A stretch of 64,000 nt of DNA, taken from assembly GCF_000422905.1 (NCBI RefSeq), contig NZ_AUGY01000028.1:1-64000 (forward strand). Direction: 5' to 3'. This document shows, one piece after another, positions 51,350 through 60,648 of this stretch. This stretch comes from Paenibacillus alginolyticus DSM 5050 = NBRC 15375 (lineage in GTDB: Bacteria > Bacillota > Bacilli > Paenibacillales > NBRC-103111). Position 1 is the first letter of the stretch. Every line of letters begins with the position of its first letter. A program made the translations under genes and the position numbers. The notes below the pieces were generated by a model. It was given only the letters and a program-made list of their open reading frames with translations. It searched no databases and had not been told where the DNA came from.

Positions 51350-52666
51350 TTGCCAGAATATCAAAGAGTAACAGTCATCGGTGCAGGATTGGCTGGAAGT
51401 GAAGCCGCCTGGCAAATTGCCCGTCAGGGTGTGCCTGTTACTTTATACGAAATGCGTAATGTCCGTAAAACCCCAGCACATATAACTGATCAGTTTGCTG
51501 AGCTGGTCTGTAGTAACTCACTACGTTCGAATGGTCTTACCAACGCTGTAGGAGTACTCAAGGAAGAAATGAGACGTATGGACTCGCTCATTCTATCTTG
51601 TGCTGATGAGCATGCTGTACCGGCAGGAGGCGCGCTAGCTGTTGACCGTGACGGTTTCTCTCAAGCAGTTACATCGACGCTACGCAACCATCCGCTCATA
51701 GAAGTTCGCAATGAGGAAGTTCAAACTTTACCTGAAGGTATTACGGTAGTTGCCTCAGGTCCATTGACATCACCAGCACTTTCAGCTGGCCTTAAAGAGC
51801 TTATGGGTGAGGAGTACTTGTACTTCTATGATGCAGCAGCTCCGATCGTGGAGAAGGACTCCATTGATATGAATAAGGTGTATCTGGCTTCCCGTTATGA
51901 CAAGGGAGAGGCCGCGTACCTTAATTGTCCTATGACAGAAGAAGAATTCAACGTTTTTTATGAAGCTTTAATAACGGCTGAGGTTGCTGAGCTGAAGGAA
52001 TTCGAGAAAGAAATTTATTTCGAAGGCTGCATGCCCTTAGAAGTCATGGCGAAGCGCGGTAGACAAACGGTTCTGTTCGGGCCGATGAAACCAGTCGGTT
52101 TAATAAATCCACATACAGGCAAGATGCCGCATGCTGTCGTTCAACTTCGTCAAGATAATGCAGCTGGAACTTTGTATAACTTAGTCGGTTTCCAAACCCA
52201 TTTGAAGTGGGGAGAGCAGAAACGGGTATTGTCTTTGATTCCAGGGTTAGAGCAAGCAGAGTTCGTACGCTATGGTGTTATGCATCGCAATACGTTTATA
52301 AACTCTCCAAAGCTTCTTGAGCCTACGTATCAATTTAAACGTCGTGAAAATTTGTTTTTTGCGGGTCAAATGACGGGTGTAGAAGGATATGTTGAATCGG
52401 CAGCTTCTGGTCTTATTGCAGGTATGAATGCGGGGCGTTTAGCTAAAGGTCAGTCTTGTTTGATTGTACCGGAGGAAACGACTTTAGGCAGTATGGCACA
52501 TTACATTACGACAGCTGATTTTAAACATTTTCAGCCGATGAATGCTAATTTTGGTTTGCTTCCTCAATTACCCGAACGAATTCGCAATAAAAAAGAAAAA
52601 TACGAGAAGCTGGCTAACCGTGCCTTGGAAAGTATTCAGAATTTTAAGAAAACATATGCAGAGTAG
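51350..52666 (+). CDS. trmFO: methylenetetrahydrofolate-tRNA-(uracil(54)-C(5))-methyltransferase
   Basis: This 438-residue FAD enzyme uses methylene-THF to make ribothymidine 54 in t[23 protein letters not shown] is the FAD loop and [20 protein letters not shown] a family block. It starts at TTG 51350, nine bases after GAGGTG. In B. subtilis codV (xerC-like) follows it, but here the next 195 bases hold no gene. Confidence 0.96.
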   Translation: MPEYQRVTVIGAGLAGSEAAWQIARQGVPVTLYEMRNVRKTPAHITDQFAELVCSNSLRSNGLTNAVGVLKEEMRRMDSLILSCADEHAVPAGGALAVDRDGFSQAVTSTLRNHPLIEVRNEEVQTLPEGITVVASGPLTSPALSAGLKELMGEEYLYFYDAAAPIVEKDSIDMNKVYLASRYDKGEAAYLNCPMTEEEFNVFYEALITAEVAELKEFEKEIYFEGCMPLEVMAKRGRQTVLFGPMKPVGLINPHTGKMPHAVVQLRQDNAAGTLYNLVGFQTHLKWGEQKRVLSLIPGLEQAEFVRYGVMHRNTFINSPKLLEPTYQFKRRENLFFAGQMTGVEGYVESAASGLIAGMNAGRLAKGQSCLIVPEETTLGSMAHYITTADFKHFQPMNANFGLLPQLPERIRNKKEKYEKLANRALESIQNFKKTYAE

Positions 52667-52861
52667 GTTGTAATTGGACTCTTTGCTATGTTACTATAAT
52701 TATGTTTTGAAGCATTTTTCATTCGTTTCCTCATACATTTACCTCTAGATGCGGTCATTTCTCGATTTGACCTCGCTAGAGGTTTATCTCATTTATGAGA
52801 CCGAAACCAACGTAAAAAGTGACTTTCATGGTGTATGATTCCATTTGAGAGGTGAGAAGAG

Positions 52862-53416
52862 ATGGATCCTAATCAAGCTACGTTTCATGCGACAACAATC
52901 TTTGCCATTCGTCATCAAGGCAAGGGAGCTATTGCGGGAGATGGGCAAGTGACATTTGGCAACAGCATGATTATGAAAAGCACGGCCAAAAAGGTTCGGC
53001 GTTTACATAGAGGAAAGGTTATCGCTGGCTTTGCTGGTTCTGTTGCCGATGCGATTACACTTTTTGAGAAATTCGAAGGCAAGCTGGAGGAACACCACGG
53101 TAATTTGCAGCGTGCTGCCGTAGAGCTTACGAAGGATTGGCGTCAAGATCGCGTTCTCCGGAGGCTTGAAGCCATGATGATCGTTATGGATTCAACCGGT
53201 TTACTGCTGCTCTCAGGAAATGGTGAAGTTATTGAACCGGATGACGGTATTTTGGCTATTGGGTCTGGTGGCAGCTTTGCATTAGCTGCTGGAAGAGCAT
53301 TGCATCGCCATGCGCCGTCGTTAAGTGCTAAGGAAATAGCCCACGCAGCCTTAACAACTGCAGCCGAAATATGCGTGTTTACGAATCATAATATTATTGT
53401 GGAAGAGATTGAATAG
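52862..53416 (+). CDS. hslV: ATP-dependent protease proteolytic subunit HslV
   Basis: This 184-residue N-terminal-nucleophile peptidase is the protease of the ClpYQ/HslUV complex (CodWX in B. subtilis). [20 protein letters not shown] and [19 protein letters not shown] are typical. Here the start [14 protein letters not shown] puts 10 residues before the conserved TT, so the Thr nucleophile would need processing, whereas E. coli HslV starts at that Thr. GAGGTGAGAAG precedes the ATG. Confidence 0.95.
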   Translation: MDPNQATFHATTIFAIRHQGKGAIAGDGQVTFGNSMIMKSTAKKVRRLHRGKVIAGFAGSVADAITLFEKFEGKLEEHHGNLQRAAVELTKDWRQDRVLRRLEAMMIVMDSTGLLLLSGNGEVIEPDDGILAIGSGGSFALAAGRALHRHAPSLSAKEIAHAALTTAAEICVFTNHNIIVEEIE

Positions 53417-53433
53417 TTAACGATTGAAAAGTT

Positions 53434-53507
53434 AATGCTTACGATGTTAGTTTTGCTAAAGCAAAACTTAGCCAATGCTTACGATGCAAGTTTTCCTACG
53501 GAAAACT
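53434..53507. repeat. two 40-bp repeats with hairpins between hslV and hslU
   Basis: AATGCTTACGATG occurs at 53434-53446 and 53474-53486. Each copy is followed by a hairpin, AGTTTTGC-TAAA-GCAAAACT (53449-53468) and AGTTTTCC-TAC-GGAAAACT (53489-53507). The stems differ but stay paired, which indicates compensating change. They may be interspersed palindromic repeats of this genome. Confidence 0.75.
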
Positions 53508-53523
53508 CTTAGGAGGGTACAAA

Positions 53524-54921
53524 ATGGCAAACAGCTCCCTTACACCTAAACAAATTGTCCAAGAATTGGATCGATACATAGTAGGTCAGAAAAAAGCGAA
53601 GAAATCGGTTGCTATTGCTCTGCGAAACCGTTATCGGAGAAACCTTGTGGATGAGGCTATGCGGGATGAAATTGTTCCGAAGAATATTCTCATGATCGGG
53701 CCAACTGGCGTTGGAAAGACTGAAATTGCGCGCAGACTAGCTAAATTGGTAGGCGCACCATTTATTAAGATAGAAGCCACCAAATTCACAGAAGTTGGTT
53801 ATGTTGGACGCGATGTGGAGTCCATGGTTCGAGATCTGATTGAAACTTCCGTACGCATGGTTAAGGCTGAGCGGATGGAAAAGGTGAAAGACCGTGCTGA
53901 GAAGCTCGCTAACGAGCGTCTTGTTAACTTGCTGGCGCCAAGTCCAACGCGTTCCAAAACACAGCGTAACCCTCTTGAAATGCTGTTTGGAGGGCAAAAC
54001 CAACCCGATCAAGAAGAAAGTGCGCCAGATCCCTCACTTGCCGCTAAAAGGGCTCAAATCGCGGAGCAATTGACTAATGGTAAATTAGAGAATGAAGTTG
54101 TAGAAATCGAGGTAGAAGATTCTTCTCCTTCGATGATGGATATGTTGGCTGGTCAAGGCAATGAACAAGCTGGAATGAATATGCAAGAGATGTTTGGCAA
54201 TCTTCTTCCGAAGAAAATGAAGAAGCGTAAGCTGCTTGTAAAAGAAGCTAGGAAAGTGTTAACTCAGGAAGAAGCGCAAAGATTGATTGACATGGACGAA
54301 GTGATTCAGGAGTCTGTTAATCGCGCTGAACAATCCGGTATTATTTTTATTGATGAGATCGATAAGATCGCAAGTAATAGCCGCGGCGGCAGCGGACCCG
54401 ACATCTCTCGCGAAGGTGTTCAGCGTGACATCTTGCCAATTGTAGAGGGATCGACAGTTGTGACCAAATATGGACCCGTGAAGACGGACTATGTTTTATT
54501 TATTGGCGCAGGCGCTTTCCATATTGCTAAGCCTTCTGATTTAATTCCTGAGCTTCAGGGAAGGTTCCCGATTCGAGTTGAGTTAAGTAACTTAACCTTA
54601 GAAGACTTTGTTTCTATTTTAAAAGAACCCAAAAATGCATTAACAAAACAATATACAGCCTTGTTGCAAACGGAAGGTATAACGGTTGAGTTTGCGGACG
54701 AAGCTATTTATGAAATTGCTCGTATCGCTGTTGAAGTTAATCAGAATACAGAGAATATTGGTGCTCGGCGATTACACACTATTTTAGAAAAATTGCTGGA
54801 GGATTTATCCTTTGAGGCGCCTGAGATTACATTGGAATCCATTGTCATTAACCCGGAATATGTTCGCGAGAAGCTAAGTGATATTGTTCAAAACCGAGAT
54901 TTGAGTCAATATATTTTATAA
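53524..54921 (+). CDS. hslU: ATP-dependent protease ATPase subunit HslU
   Basis: This 465-residue AAA+ unfoldase feeds substrates to Hsl[21 protein letters not shown] is the family N-terminus. Walker [14 protein letters not shown], an I-domain (about 110-240), Walker [13 protein letters not shown] and the C-terminal [10 protein letters not shown] to DLSQYIL tail that enters HslV are present. AGGAGGG precedes the ATG. Confidence 0.97.
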   Translation: MANSSLTPKQIVQELDRYIVGQKKAKKSVAIALRNRYRRNLVDEAMRDEIVPKNILMIGPTGVGKTEIARRLAKLVGAPFIKIEATKFTEVGYVGRDVESMVRDLIETSVRMVKAERMEKVKDRAEKLANERLVNLLAPSPTRSKTQRNPLEMLFGGQNQPDQEESAPDPSLAAKRAQIAEQLTNGKLENEVVEIEVEDSSPSMMDMLAGQGNEQAGMNMQEMFGNLLPKKMKKRKLLVKEARKVLTQEEAQRLIDMDEVIQESVNRAEQSGIIFIDEIDKIASNSRGGSGPDISREGVQRDILPIVEGSTVVTKYGPVKTDYVLFIGAGAFHIAKPSDLIPELQGRFPIRVELSNLTLEDFVSILKEPKNALTKQYTALLQTEGITVEFADEAIYEIARIAVEVNQNTENIGARRLHTILEKLLEDLSFEAPEITLESIVINPEYVREKLSDIVQNRDLSQYIL

Positions 54922-54962
54922 TTAAGAACTATCGCAAGGTTAAGTAAGTAGGAGGCAGTTAC

Positions 54963-55748
54963 ATGAGTTTATTAAATAAAACAAGAAGGCTAAATCGCTT
55001 GCTGCAAAAAGAAGCTGGCAATGCAGTTAGCTTTATGGATATGGCCGAAGTGCTGCGTGATATTGTTATTGCGAATATCTACGTCGTTAGCCGCAAAGGC
55101 AAAATTTTAGGATATGCGGTAACGAATGATCCTGTTTCCCCTGAAATGAATCAGACGATATTAATCGAACGCAGATTTCCGATGGAGTCGAACAATTTGC
55201 TCTTGAAGATTGAGGAAACATCATCAACTGCTGAACCGGATAGTCCATATTTCTATTACACGGAACAAATGAAAGATATGTTTCCATACACGCATACGAC
55301 TTTAGTACCAATTATTGGTGGTGGCTCTCGTTTGGGAACACTCATTTTAAGTCGTAGCGAAGGAACTTTCATTGATGATGACTTAGTTCTGGCTGAATAT
55401 GGATCTACAGTTATAGCGATGGAAATATTAAGAGAACGTGCCGAAGAAATAGAGGAAGAAGCTAGAAGCAAAGCGGTCGTTCAAGTTGCGATCGGTTCCT
55501 TATCTTTCAGTGAAATGGAAGCGGTGGAACACATTTTTGAAGAATTGGACGGTAAGGAAGGTCTTTTGGTAGCGAGTAAAATTGCCGATCGGGTAGGTAT
55601 TACTCGTTCTGTTATTGTTAATGCACTTCGCAAACTGGAAAGTGCCGGAGTTATTGAAACTCGCTCGCTTGGTATGAAGGGTACTTATATCCGTATTTTA
55701 AATGAGCAATTAATACAAAGTATTGAGCAATTAAAAACAAAATTGTAG
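54963..55748 (+). CDS. codY: GTP-sensing pleiotropic repressor CodY
   Basis: This 261-residue regulator senses branched-chain amino acids (N-terminal GAF domain, about 1-155) and GTP. It binds DNA through a C-terminal winged helix ([20 protein letters not shown]). In Bacillus it represses the fla/che operon that lies directly downstream here. GTAGGAGGCAG precedes the ATG. Confidence 0.97.
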   Translation: MSLLNKTRRLNRLLQKEAGNAVSFMDMAEVLRDIVIANIYVVSRKGKILGYAVTNDPVSPEMNQTILIERRFPMESNNLLLKIEETSSTAEPDSPYFYYTEQMKDMFPYTHTTLVPIIGGGSRLGTLILSRSEGTFIDDDLVLAEYGSTVIAMEILRERAEEIEEEARSKAVVQVAIGSLSFSEMEAVEHIFEELDGKEGLLVASKIADRVGITRSVIVNALRKLESAGVIETRSLGMKGTYIRILNEQLIQSIEQLKTKL

Positions 55749-55760
55749 ATAAACACATAG

Positions 55761-55795
55761 AAAAGCCCTGTCTTGTAAAAGATAGGGCTTTTTTC
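55761..55795 (+). terminator. terminator after codY
   Basis: AAAGCCCTGTCT pairs with AGATAGGGCTTT around TGTAAA, with a run of six T. Confidence 0.88.
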
Positions 55796-55880
55796 TTATT
55801 GTAAGTTATCGTAATATCTTAGATGATAAGAAAGGTTAGCGAATGTTTTACATATTTCTACAATAAGGACCATTTCAAAT

Positions 55881-55895
55881 TATTTTATGAAAATA
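55881..55895. promoter_or_regulatory. CodY-like box upstream of flgB
   Basis: TATTTTATGAAAATA matches the CodY motif AATTTTCWGAAAATT at 12 of 15 positions and lies in a longer perfect palindrome ATTATTTT-ATG-AAAATAAT (55879-55897). It stands 75 bases upstream of flgB, in the control region of the flagellar operon. Confidence 0.55.
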
Positions 55896-55970
55896 ATGTC
55901 GAAATAAGAAGGAATCGATAAATACAATGTTGAAGTATAAGTCAAATATTCTATAGACGGGGGTATCATA

Positions 55971-56378
55971 ATGTCTTTGTTAGACAAACCAAGTTGGAAC
56001 TTGATGGAGCGATCGCTTGATGCATCGACTCTAAGACAAAAGGTTGTAGCAAACAACGTAGCCAATGCGGATACACCCTTCTTCAAGCGTTCGGATGTCG
56101 TGTTCGAAGAACTTTTACAAGGTCAGATGAATTCATCAACACCCTCTATAGAAGGTTATCGGACAGACCCTAGGCATTTCTTAATAGGGAAATCCACAAA
56201 TCTGCCGAATTCAGAAATAAAAACGGATGAATCGACAGCGATTAACAACAATATGAACAATGTCGATATGGACTATGAAATGTCGTTAATGGCCAAAAAC
56301 CAACTTAAATACAATGCAATGATTCAGCAAATGAACAGTGAGTTCAAAAAAATGCGCACAGTATTAGGAGGGAAGTAA
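55971..56378 (+). CDS. flgB: flagellar proximal rod protein FlgB
   Basis: This 135-residue rod protein begins the fla/che operon. VVANNVANADTPFFKRSDVV is the family N-terminal motif, and MSLMAKNQLKYNAMIQQMNS the C-terminal helix. It follows a 222-base control region after codY. Confidence 0.96.
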   Translation: MSLLDKPSWNLMERSLDASTLRQKVVANNVANADTPFFKRSDVVFEELLQGQMNSSTPSIEGYRTDPRHFLIGKSTNLPNSEIKTDESTAINNNMNNVDMDYEMSLMAKNQLKYNAMIQQMNSEFKKMRTVLGGK

Positions 56379-56384
56379 TTTCCA

Positions 56385-56834
56385 ATGAGGTTAACGAATG
56401 GATTTGACATCAGTTCATCGGCACTTACTGCTCAGCGATTAAGAATGGATGTTGTCTCTTCTAATATAGCGAATGCGGATACAACACGCGCAAAATTTGT
56501 AGATGGGAAATGGGTTCCCTATACAAGAAAGTTAGTTGCTTTTGAAACGAAGTCACAGCCCAGCTTTGCGCAGTCGCTTAAATCAGCAATGGCTGATGGT
56601 ACTGGTGAAGGTGTAAGGGTAAATAAAATTTTTGAAGATAAGTCACCATTGAAGCAAGTATATAATCCAACTCATCCAGATGCGGATGCGAATGGATTTG
56701 TTTATATGCCCAATGTCGATGTGCTTAAAGAAATGGTCGATATGATCTCTGCTACTAGATCTTATGAAGCGAACGTAACTGCTCTTAATGCTAGTAAATC
56801 AATGATAACCAAAGCTTTGGAGATTGGTAGATAA
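56385..56834 (+). CDS. flgC: flagellar proximal rod protein FlgC
   Basis: This 149-residue rod protein has GFDISSSALTAQRLRMDVVS, SNIANADTTRAKF and the C-terminal DVLKEMVDMISATRSYEANV block. It starts six bases after flgB. Confidence 0.96.
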   Translation: MRLTNGFDISSSALTAQRLRMDVVSSNIANADTTRAKFVDGKWVPYTRKLVAFETKSQPSFAQSLKSAMADGTGEGVRVNKIFEDKSPLKQVYNPTHPDADANGFVYMPNVDVLKEMVDMISATRSYEANVTALNASKSMITKALEIGR

Positions 56835-56854
56835 CCACTACAGGAGGTTGCATC

Positions 56855-57163
56855 ATGATTGACAAAATAAGTTACAGTCCACTAAACATCATGAGTTCCA
56901 TTCAACCAAAGGATAACTCTGGTGAAGGGGCTGCTGACCTTGGCAAAAGATTCGGTTCGTTCCTGAATGACGCCATCACAAACTTAAACACGCAACAACA
57001 GCAAGTGGACAATTTGAATCAGAGTTTCATCAAAGGTGAGCTTTCCGATGTTCATCAACTGACAATAGCCTCTGAGAAAGCATCGCTAGGGCTTGAGTTG
57101 ACTGTTCAAGTCAGAAACAAAGTCCTTGAAGCATACCAAGAAATGATGAGAATGCAGCTGTGA
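56855..57163 (+). CDS. fliE: flagellar hook-basal body protein FliE
   Basis: This 102-residue MS-ring to rod adaptor has FLNDAITNLNTQQQQVDNLN and TVQVRNKVLEAYQEMMRMQL at the C-terminus. CAGGAGG precedes the ATG. Confidence 0.96.
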   Translation: MIDKISYSPLNIMSSIQPKDNSGEGAADLGKRFGSFLNDAITNLNTQQQQVDNLNQSFIKGELSDVHQLTIASEKASLGLELTVQVRNKVLEAYQEMMRMQL

Positions 57164-57206
57164 TTGACTTAGAAGCTGCTAAATTTTGGTTCGATGAGGT
57201 GACAGA

Positions 57207-58793
57207 GTGAACGAGAACCTGCTCCAGTACTGGGAAAAGGTGAAGCAATATTGGAATCGTTATAGTAGAACTACGAAAATCACTTTTATAGCGACAGTTA
57301 TCCTACTGATTCTTACTGCGGCAATAATAAGTATTAATTTATCGAAAACGGAGTATTCACTCGCATTTACGGAATTGCAGCCAAGTGATGCTTCAGCCAT
57401 CAAGTCATATTTGGATACCGCAAAGATTCCATATCATCTTAGCGCTGATGGTAAAAGTATCGAAGTACCAACTAGCGAAGTAGCAAATGTAAAGCTTGGT
57501 GTTGAGTCCCAAGGTTTAAATAAGAATGGCTCTCTAGGCTTTGGTGCATTTAGCAATAGCAGTTCATTTGGCATTACAGACAACGAATTCAAAGTGAAAT
57601 ACTTGAACGCGATACAAGGCGAGCTTCAACAGTTGATTAACTCTAATCAAGCAATCGCCAGTTCGAAAGTTCTCATTTCACTTCCAGAAGAAGGACCTTT
57701 CTTACAGCAACAGCAAGAGAAAGCAACGGCATCGGTTGTCGTGCAAACGAAACAGGGTTATACATTAGATCAAGCAAAAGTTGATACGATTTATAATTTA
57801 GTATCGCATAGTGTTAAGAATCTCCCTCTAGAGAATATTACGATCTCCGACCAGTATGGACAGAGTCTTATGTCTTCGAAGGTCGGCGGGACTTCATCCA
57901 CGAGTCTGGTCTCTAGTCAAGCGGATATTAATAACCAGTTCCGAAATGATTTGCAGAAGAATATCAATTCGATGCTGGGTACGATGTTTGGCCGAGACAA
58001 AGTGAATGTAAGTGTATTCTCAACAATGAATTTCGATCAAAAGAAAAGCAAAGAACAGCTTGTCAGCGCCCCGAATCAAGTCGATCAAAAAGGGTTAGAG
58101 ATTTCCTTGCAGGAAGCAAGCGAGTCTTATCAGAACAATGGTGCTGATACAGGTGGAGTACCAGGTACAGGAACTACAGATGTTCCAGGCTATCCAGGGG
58201 CGGCCAGCTCAGGCAAGTCAAACTCAGAGAAACATAATAAGACTGTCAATTATGAAGTTAATCGAATTACGAACGATATTATCTCTACGCCTTACGTTGT
58301 GAAAGACTTAAGTATTAATGTAGGGATTGAGCCTCCGGTTAAAGATGATCCCAACTCATTGACACCAGAGACCAAGGCTGCGGTGCAAAGTGCGCTGGTA
58401 AACATCGTAAGAACTGCTTTAGCGGATAATAAAGTTACATATACTGATGCAGACTTACAGAAAAAAGTTACAGTATTCGCACATTCTTTTGCAAGACCAA
58501 CGGATACACTCGCTTCGAAAACAACAACTTACTTGACCTATGCAGGTTTAGCTTTAGCGGCGCTTGCAATAGGATTAATTGCTGGGTTCGCAATTAGAAA
58601 ACGAAGAAAAGCTGCTGCGCAGCAACAGTTGGATCAAGAAATGAATATGGCAGCAGGTAAAGCTGAGCTTCCAACGATTGATATCGAAAATGTTACGAAT
58701 GAAAATCAAATACGCAAGCAGCTAGAGACTCTTGCCAAGAAGCGACCAGAAGACTTTGTCAATTTGCTTCGTACATGGTTAGTAGACGAATAG
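57207..58793 (+). CDS. fliF: flagellar MS-ring protein FliF
   Basis: This 528-residue membrane ring protein has an N-terminal transmembrane helix (about 24-45), ring-building domains (SLAFTELQPSDASAIKSYLD), a low-complexity Gly/Thr insert (about 310-335), a second helix (about 445-467, YAGLALAALAIGLIAGFAI) and the C-terminal FliG-binding tail. It starts at a GTG with GAGGTGACA upstream. Confidence 0.97.
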   Translation: MNENLLQYWEKVKQYWNRYSRTTKITFIATVILLILTAAIISINLSKTEYSLAFTELQPSDASAIKSYLDTAKIPYHLSADGKSIEVPTSEVANVKLGVESQGLNKNGSLGFGAFSNSSSFGITDNEFKVKYLNAIQGELQQLINSNQAIASSKVLISLPEEGPFLQQQQEKATASVVVQTKQGYTLDQAKVDTIYNLVSHSVKNLPLENITISDQYGQSLMSSKVGGTSSTSLVSSQADINNQFRNDLQKNINSMLGTMFGRDKVNVSVFSTMNFDQKKSKEQLVSAPNQVDQKGLEISLQEASESYQNNGADTGGVPGTGTTDVPGYPGAASSGKSNSEKHNKTVNYEVNRITNDIISTPYVVKDLSINVGIEPPVKDDPNSLTPETKAAVQSALVNIVRTALADNKVTYTDADLQKKVTVFAHSFARPTDTLASKTTTYLTYAGLALAALAIGLIAGFAIRKRRKAAAQQQLDQEMNMAAGKAELPTIDIENVTNENQIRKQLETLAKKRPEDFVNLLRTWLVDE

Positions 58794-58805
58794 GGGGGCA
58801 CTTGT

Positions 58806-59822
58806 ATGGCCAAAGCTGCTCTGCAAGGGTTAACAGGACGACAAAAGGCAGCCATTCTTTTGATCAGTTTAGGCCCTGAGGTGTCTGCACAAATATTTAA
58901 ACACTTGCGGGAAGAAGAGATTGAGCAATTAACGCTAGAAATTGCGAATGTTAGAAAAGTAGATTCTTACGAAAAAGAAGCTATTTTATCTGAATTTCAT
59001 CAGATATGCTTAGCCCAAGAGTTTATTTCTCAAGGTGGTATTTCTTACGCCAAGGATATTTTGGAAAAGGCGTTGGGATCTCAAAAAGCGCTTGATATCA
59101 TCAATCGTTTAACAGCAACGCTGCAAGTGAGACCTTTCGATTTTGCAAGAAAAGCAGATCCTGCACAAATTCTAAATTTCATTCAAAATGAAAATTCACA
59201 GACAATCGCTTTAGTTTTATCTTATTTGCAGGCAGATCAAGCTTCGATCATCTTGTCTTCATTACCACAGGAAAAGCAAGCTGATGTTGCTAAACGTATT
59301 GCACTCATGGATAGCACCTCTCCTGAAGTCATTAGTCAGGTAGAACGCGTCCTTGAACAAAAGCTATCTTCAACAGTAACTCAGGATTACACAAATGCTG
59401 GTGGTATTGCTTCGATCGTTCAAATTCTGAATGGTGTCGATCGGGGTACAGAGCGTACCATTCTCGATTCCCTTGAAATTCAGGATCCGGAACTTGCGGA
59501 AGAAATTAAGAAGCGGATGTTTGTCTTCGAAGATATTGTCAATATCGACAATCGATCAATTCAGCGAATTATTCGCGACATTGAGAATGCGGATTTACAA
59601 CTTGCCCTTAAAGTTGCAAGCGAAGAAGTTCGCGATGCCTTGTTCAAGAATATGTCCAAACGTATGGCGGATACCTTTAAAGAAGATATGGAATTTATGG
59701 GACCTGTGCGTTTACGTGATGTTGAAGAAGCTCAGACCCGCATTGTTGCAACGATTCGCCGCTTAGAAGAATCTGGTGAAATCATCATCGCACGTGGTGG
59801 AGGAGATGATATTATTGTCTAA
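58806..59822 (+). CDS. fliG: flagellar motor switch protein FliG
   Basis: This 338-residue rotor protein couples torque from stators. GLTGRQKAAILLISLGPEVS begins it, and the middle domain has the EHPQ-like LNFIQNENSQTIALVLSYLQ. The charged torque helix of the C-terminal domain is seen in IQRIIRDIENADLQLALKV. fliH begins inside its last codons. Confidence 0.97.
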   Translation: MAKAALQGLTGRQKAAILLISLGPEVSAQIFKHLREEEIEQLTLEIANVRKVDSYEKEAILSEFHQICLAQEFISQGGISYAKDILEKALGSQKALDIINRLTATLQVRPFDFARKADPAQILNFIQNENSQTIALVLSYLQADQASIILSSLPQEKQADVAKRIALMDSTSPEVISQVERVLEQKLSSTVTQDYTNAGGIASIVQILNGVDRGTERTILDSLEIQDPELAEEIKKRMFVFEDIVNIDNRSIQRIIRDIENADLQLALKVASEEVRDALFKNMSKRMADTFKEDMEFMGPVRLRDVEEAQTRIVATIRRLEESGEIIIARGGGDDIIV

Positions 59823-60648
59823 TGTCATTAAATCATTTGCTTATTTTCCGTTAGATGATAAAAAAATAGTAGAAACGATTTCTCCGCTTGAATTATTACG
59901 TGCCGGTATGTTAACGGATGAAGCAAATCAATTGACTCTTGAACAGCAGCAGGAACTGACAGAAGCTACAAGTATGAAGGAACAGATCCTTCAAGACGCT
60001 GAAGCTTTTGCCCACGAACAAATCGATCAGGCGATGCGGGAGTGTGCTGCGCTTCGAGAACAAACGCATGCAGAAATCACGAGTTGGTGGGAGAGCCGCC
60101 GTGCTGAAGATGAAGAGCACATCGCGCTATCTAGACAATCGGGATTTGAAGAAGGCTACGAACAAGGGATTGTTCAAACTGAAGATAATCTCAGACAAGA
60201 ATACGGTGAGATGTTATCAGAGGCTCGAGCCATTTTGGAGCAAGCCTACAAGCTTAAGCAGCAAATCATTCAAGAATCAGAACCTTTCTTAATTGAACTT
60301 AGCACTTCCATCGCTGAGAAAGTGATTGGACGTCAGTTAACTTTAAATCCAGAATGGGTCATTGATCTAATTCAGATGGTGCTTTCACGTAGACGAGAAA
60401 AAGGAATTATCGCGCTTTGTGTAGCACCTTCACAGTTTGCGTATATCCAAGATGCGCGCGAAGAGTTACTAACTTCCATTGATTCACAAGCGGAGTTGCA
60501 AATTATCCCTGACTCTACGGTACAAGACCGTGGCTGTGTGATACGTTCCTCATTTGGAAGTATTGATGCCAGGATTGATACTCAGTTAAAAGAGATAAAG
60601 TCGGCGCTAAGACAATTGGCAACTCAAAGTGAGGTATCCGAGTTATGA
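59815..60648 (+). CDS. fliH: flagellar export regulator FliH
   Basis: This protein of about 277 residues controls the FliI ATPase. SNVIKSFAYFPLDDKKIVE is typical of FliH starts in this group, which favours TTG 59815 with GGAGGAG upstream over earlier in-frame codons. A Glu/Gln-rich coiled coil (about 30-130) and the C-terminal domain SIAEKVIGRQLTLNPEWVID follow. It overlaps fliG by 8 bases and fliI by 4. Confidence 0.93.
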   Translation: MSNVIKSFAYFPLDDKKIVETISPLELLRAGMLTDEANQLTLEQQQELTEATSMKEQILQDAEAFAHEQIDQAMRECAALREQTHAEITSWWESRRAEDEEHIALSRQSGFEEGYEQGIVQTEDNLRQEYGEMLSEARAILEQAYKLKQQIIQESEPFLIELSTSIAEKVIGRQLTLNPEWVIDLIQMVLSRRREKGIIALCVAPSQFAYIQDAREELLTSIDSQAELQIIPDSTVQDRGCVIRSSFGSIDARIDTQLKEIKSALRQLATQSEVSEL

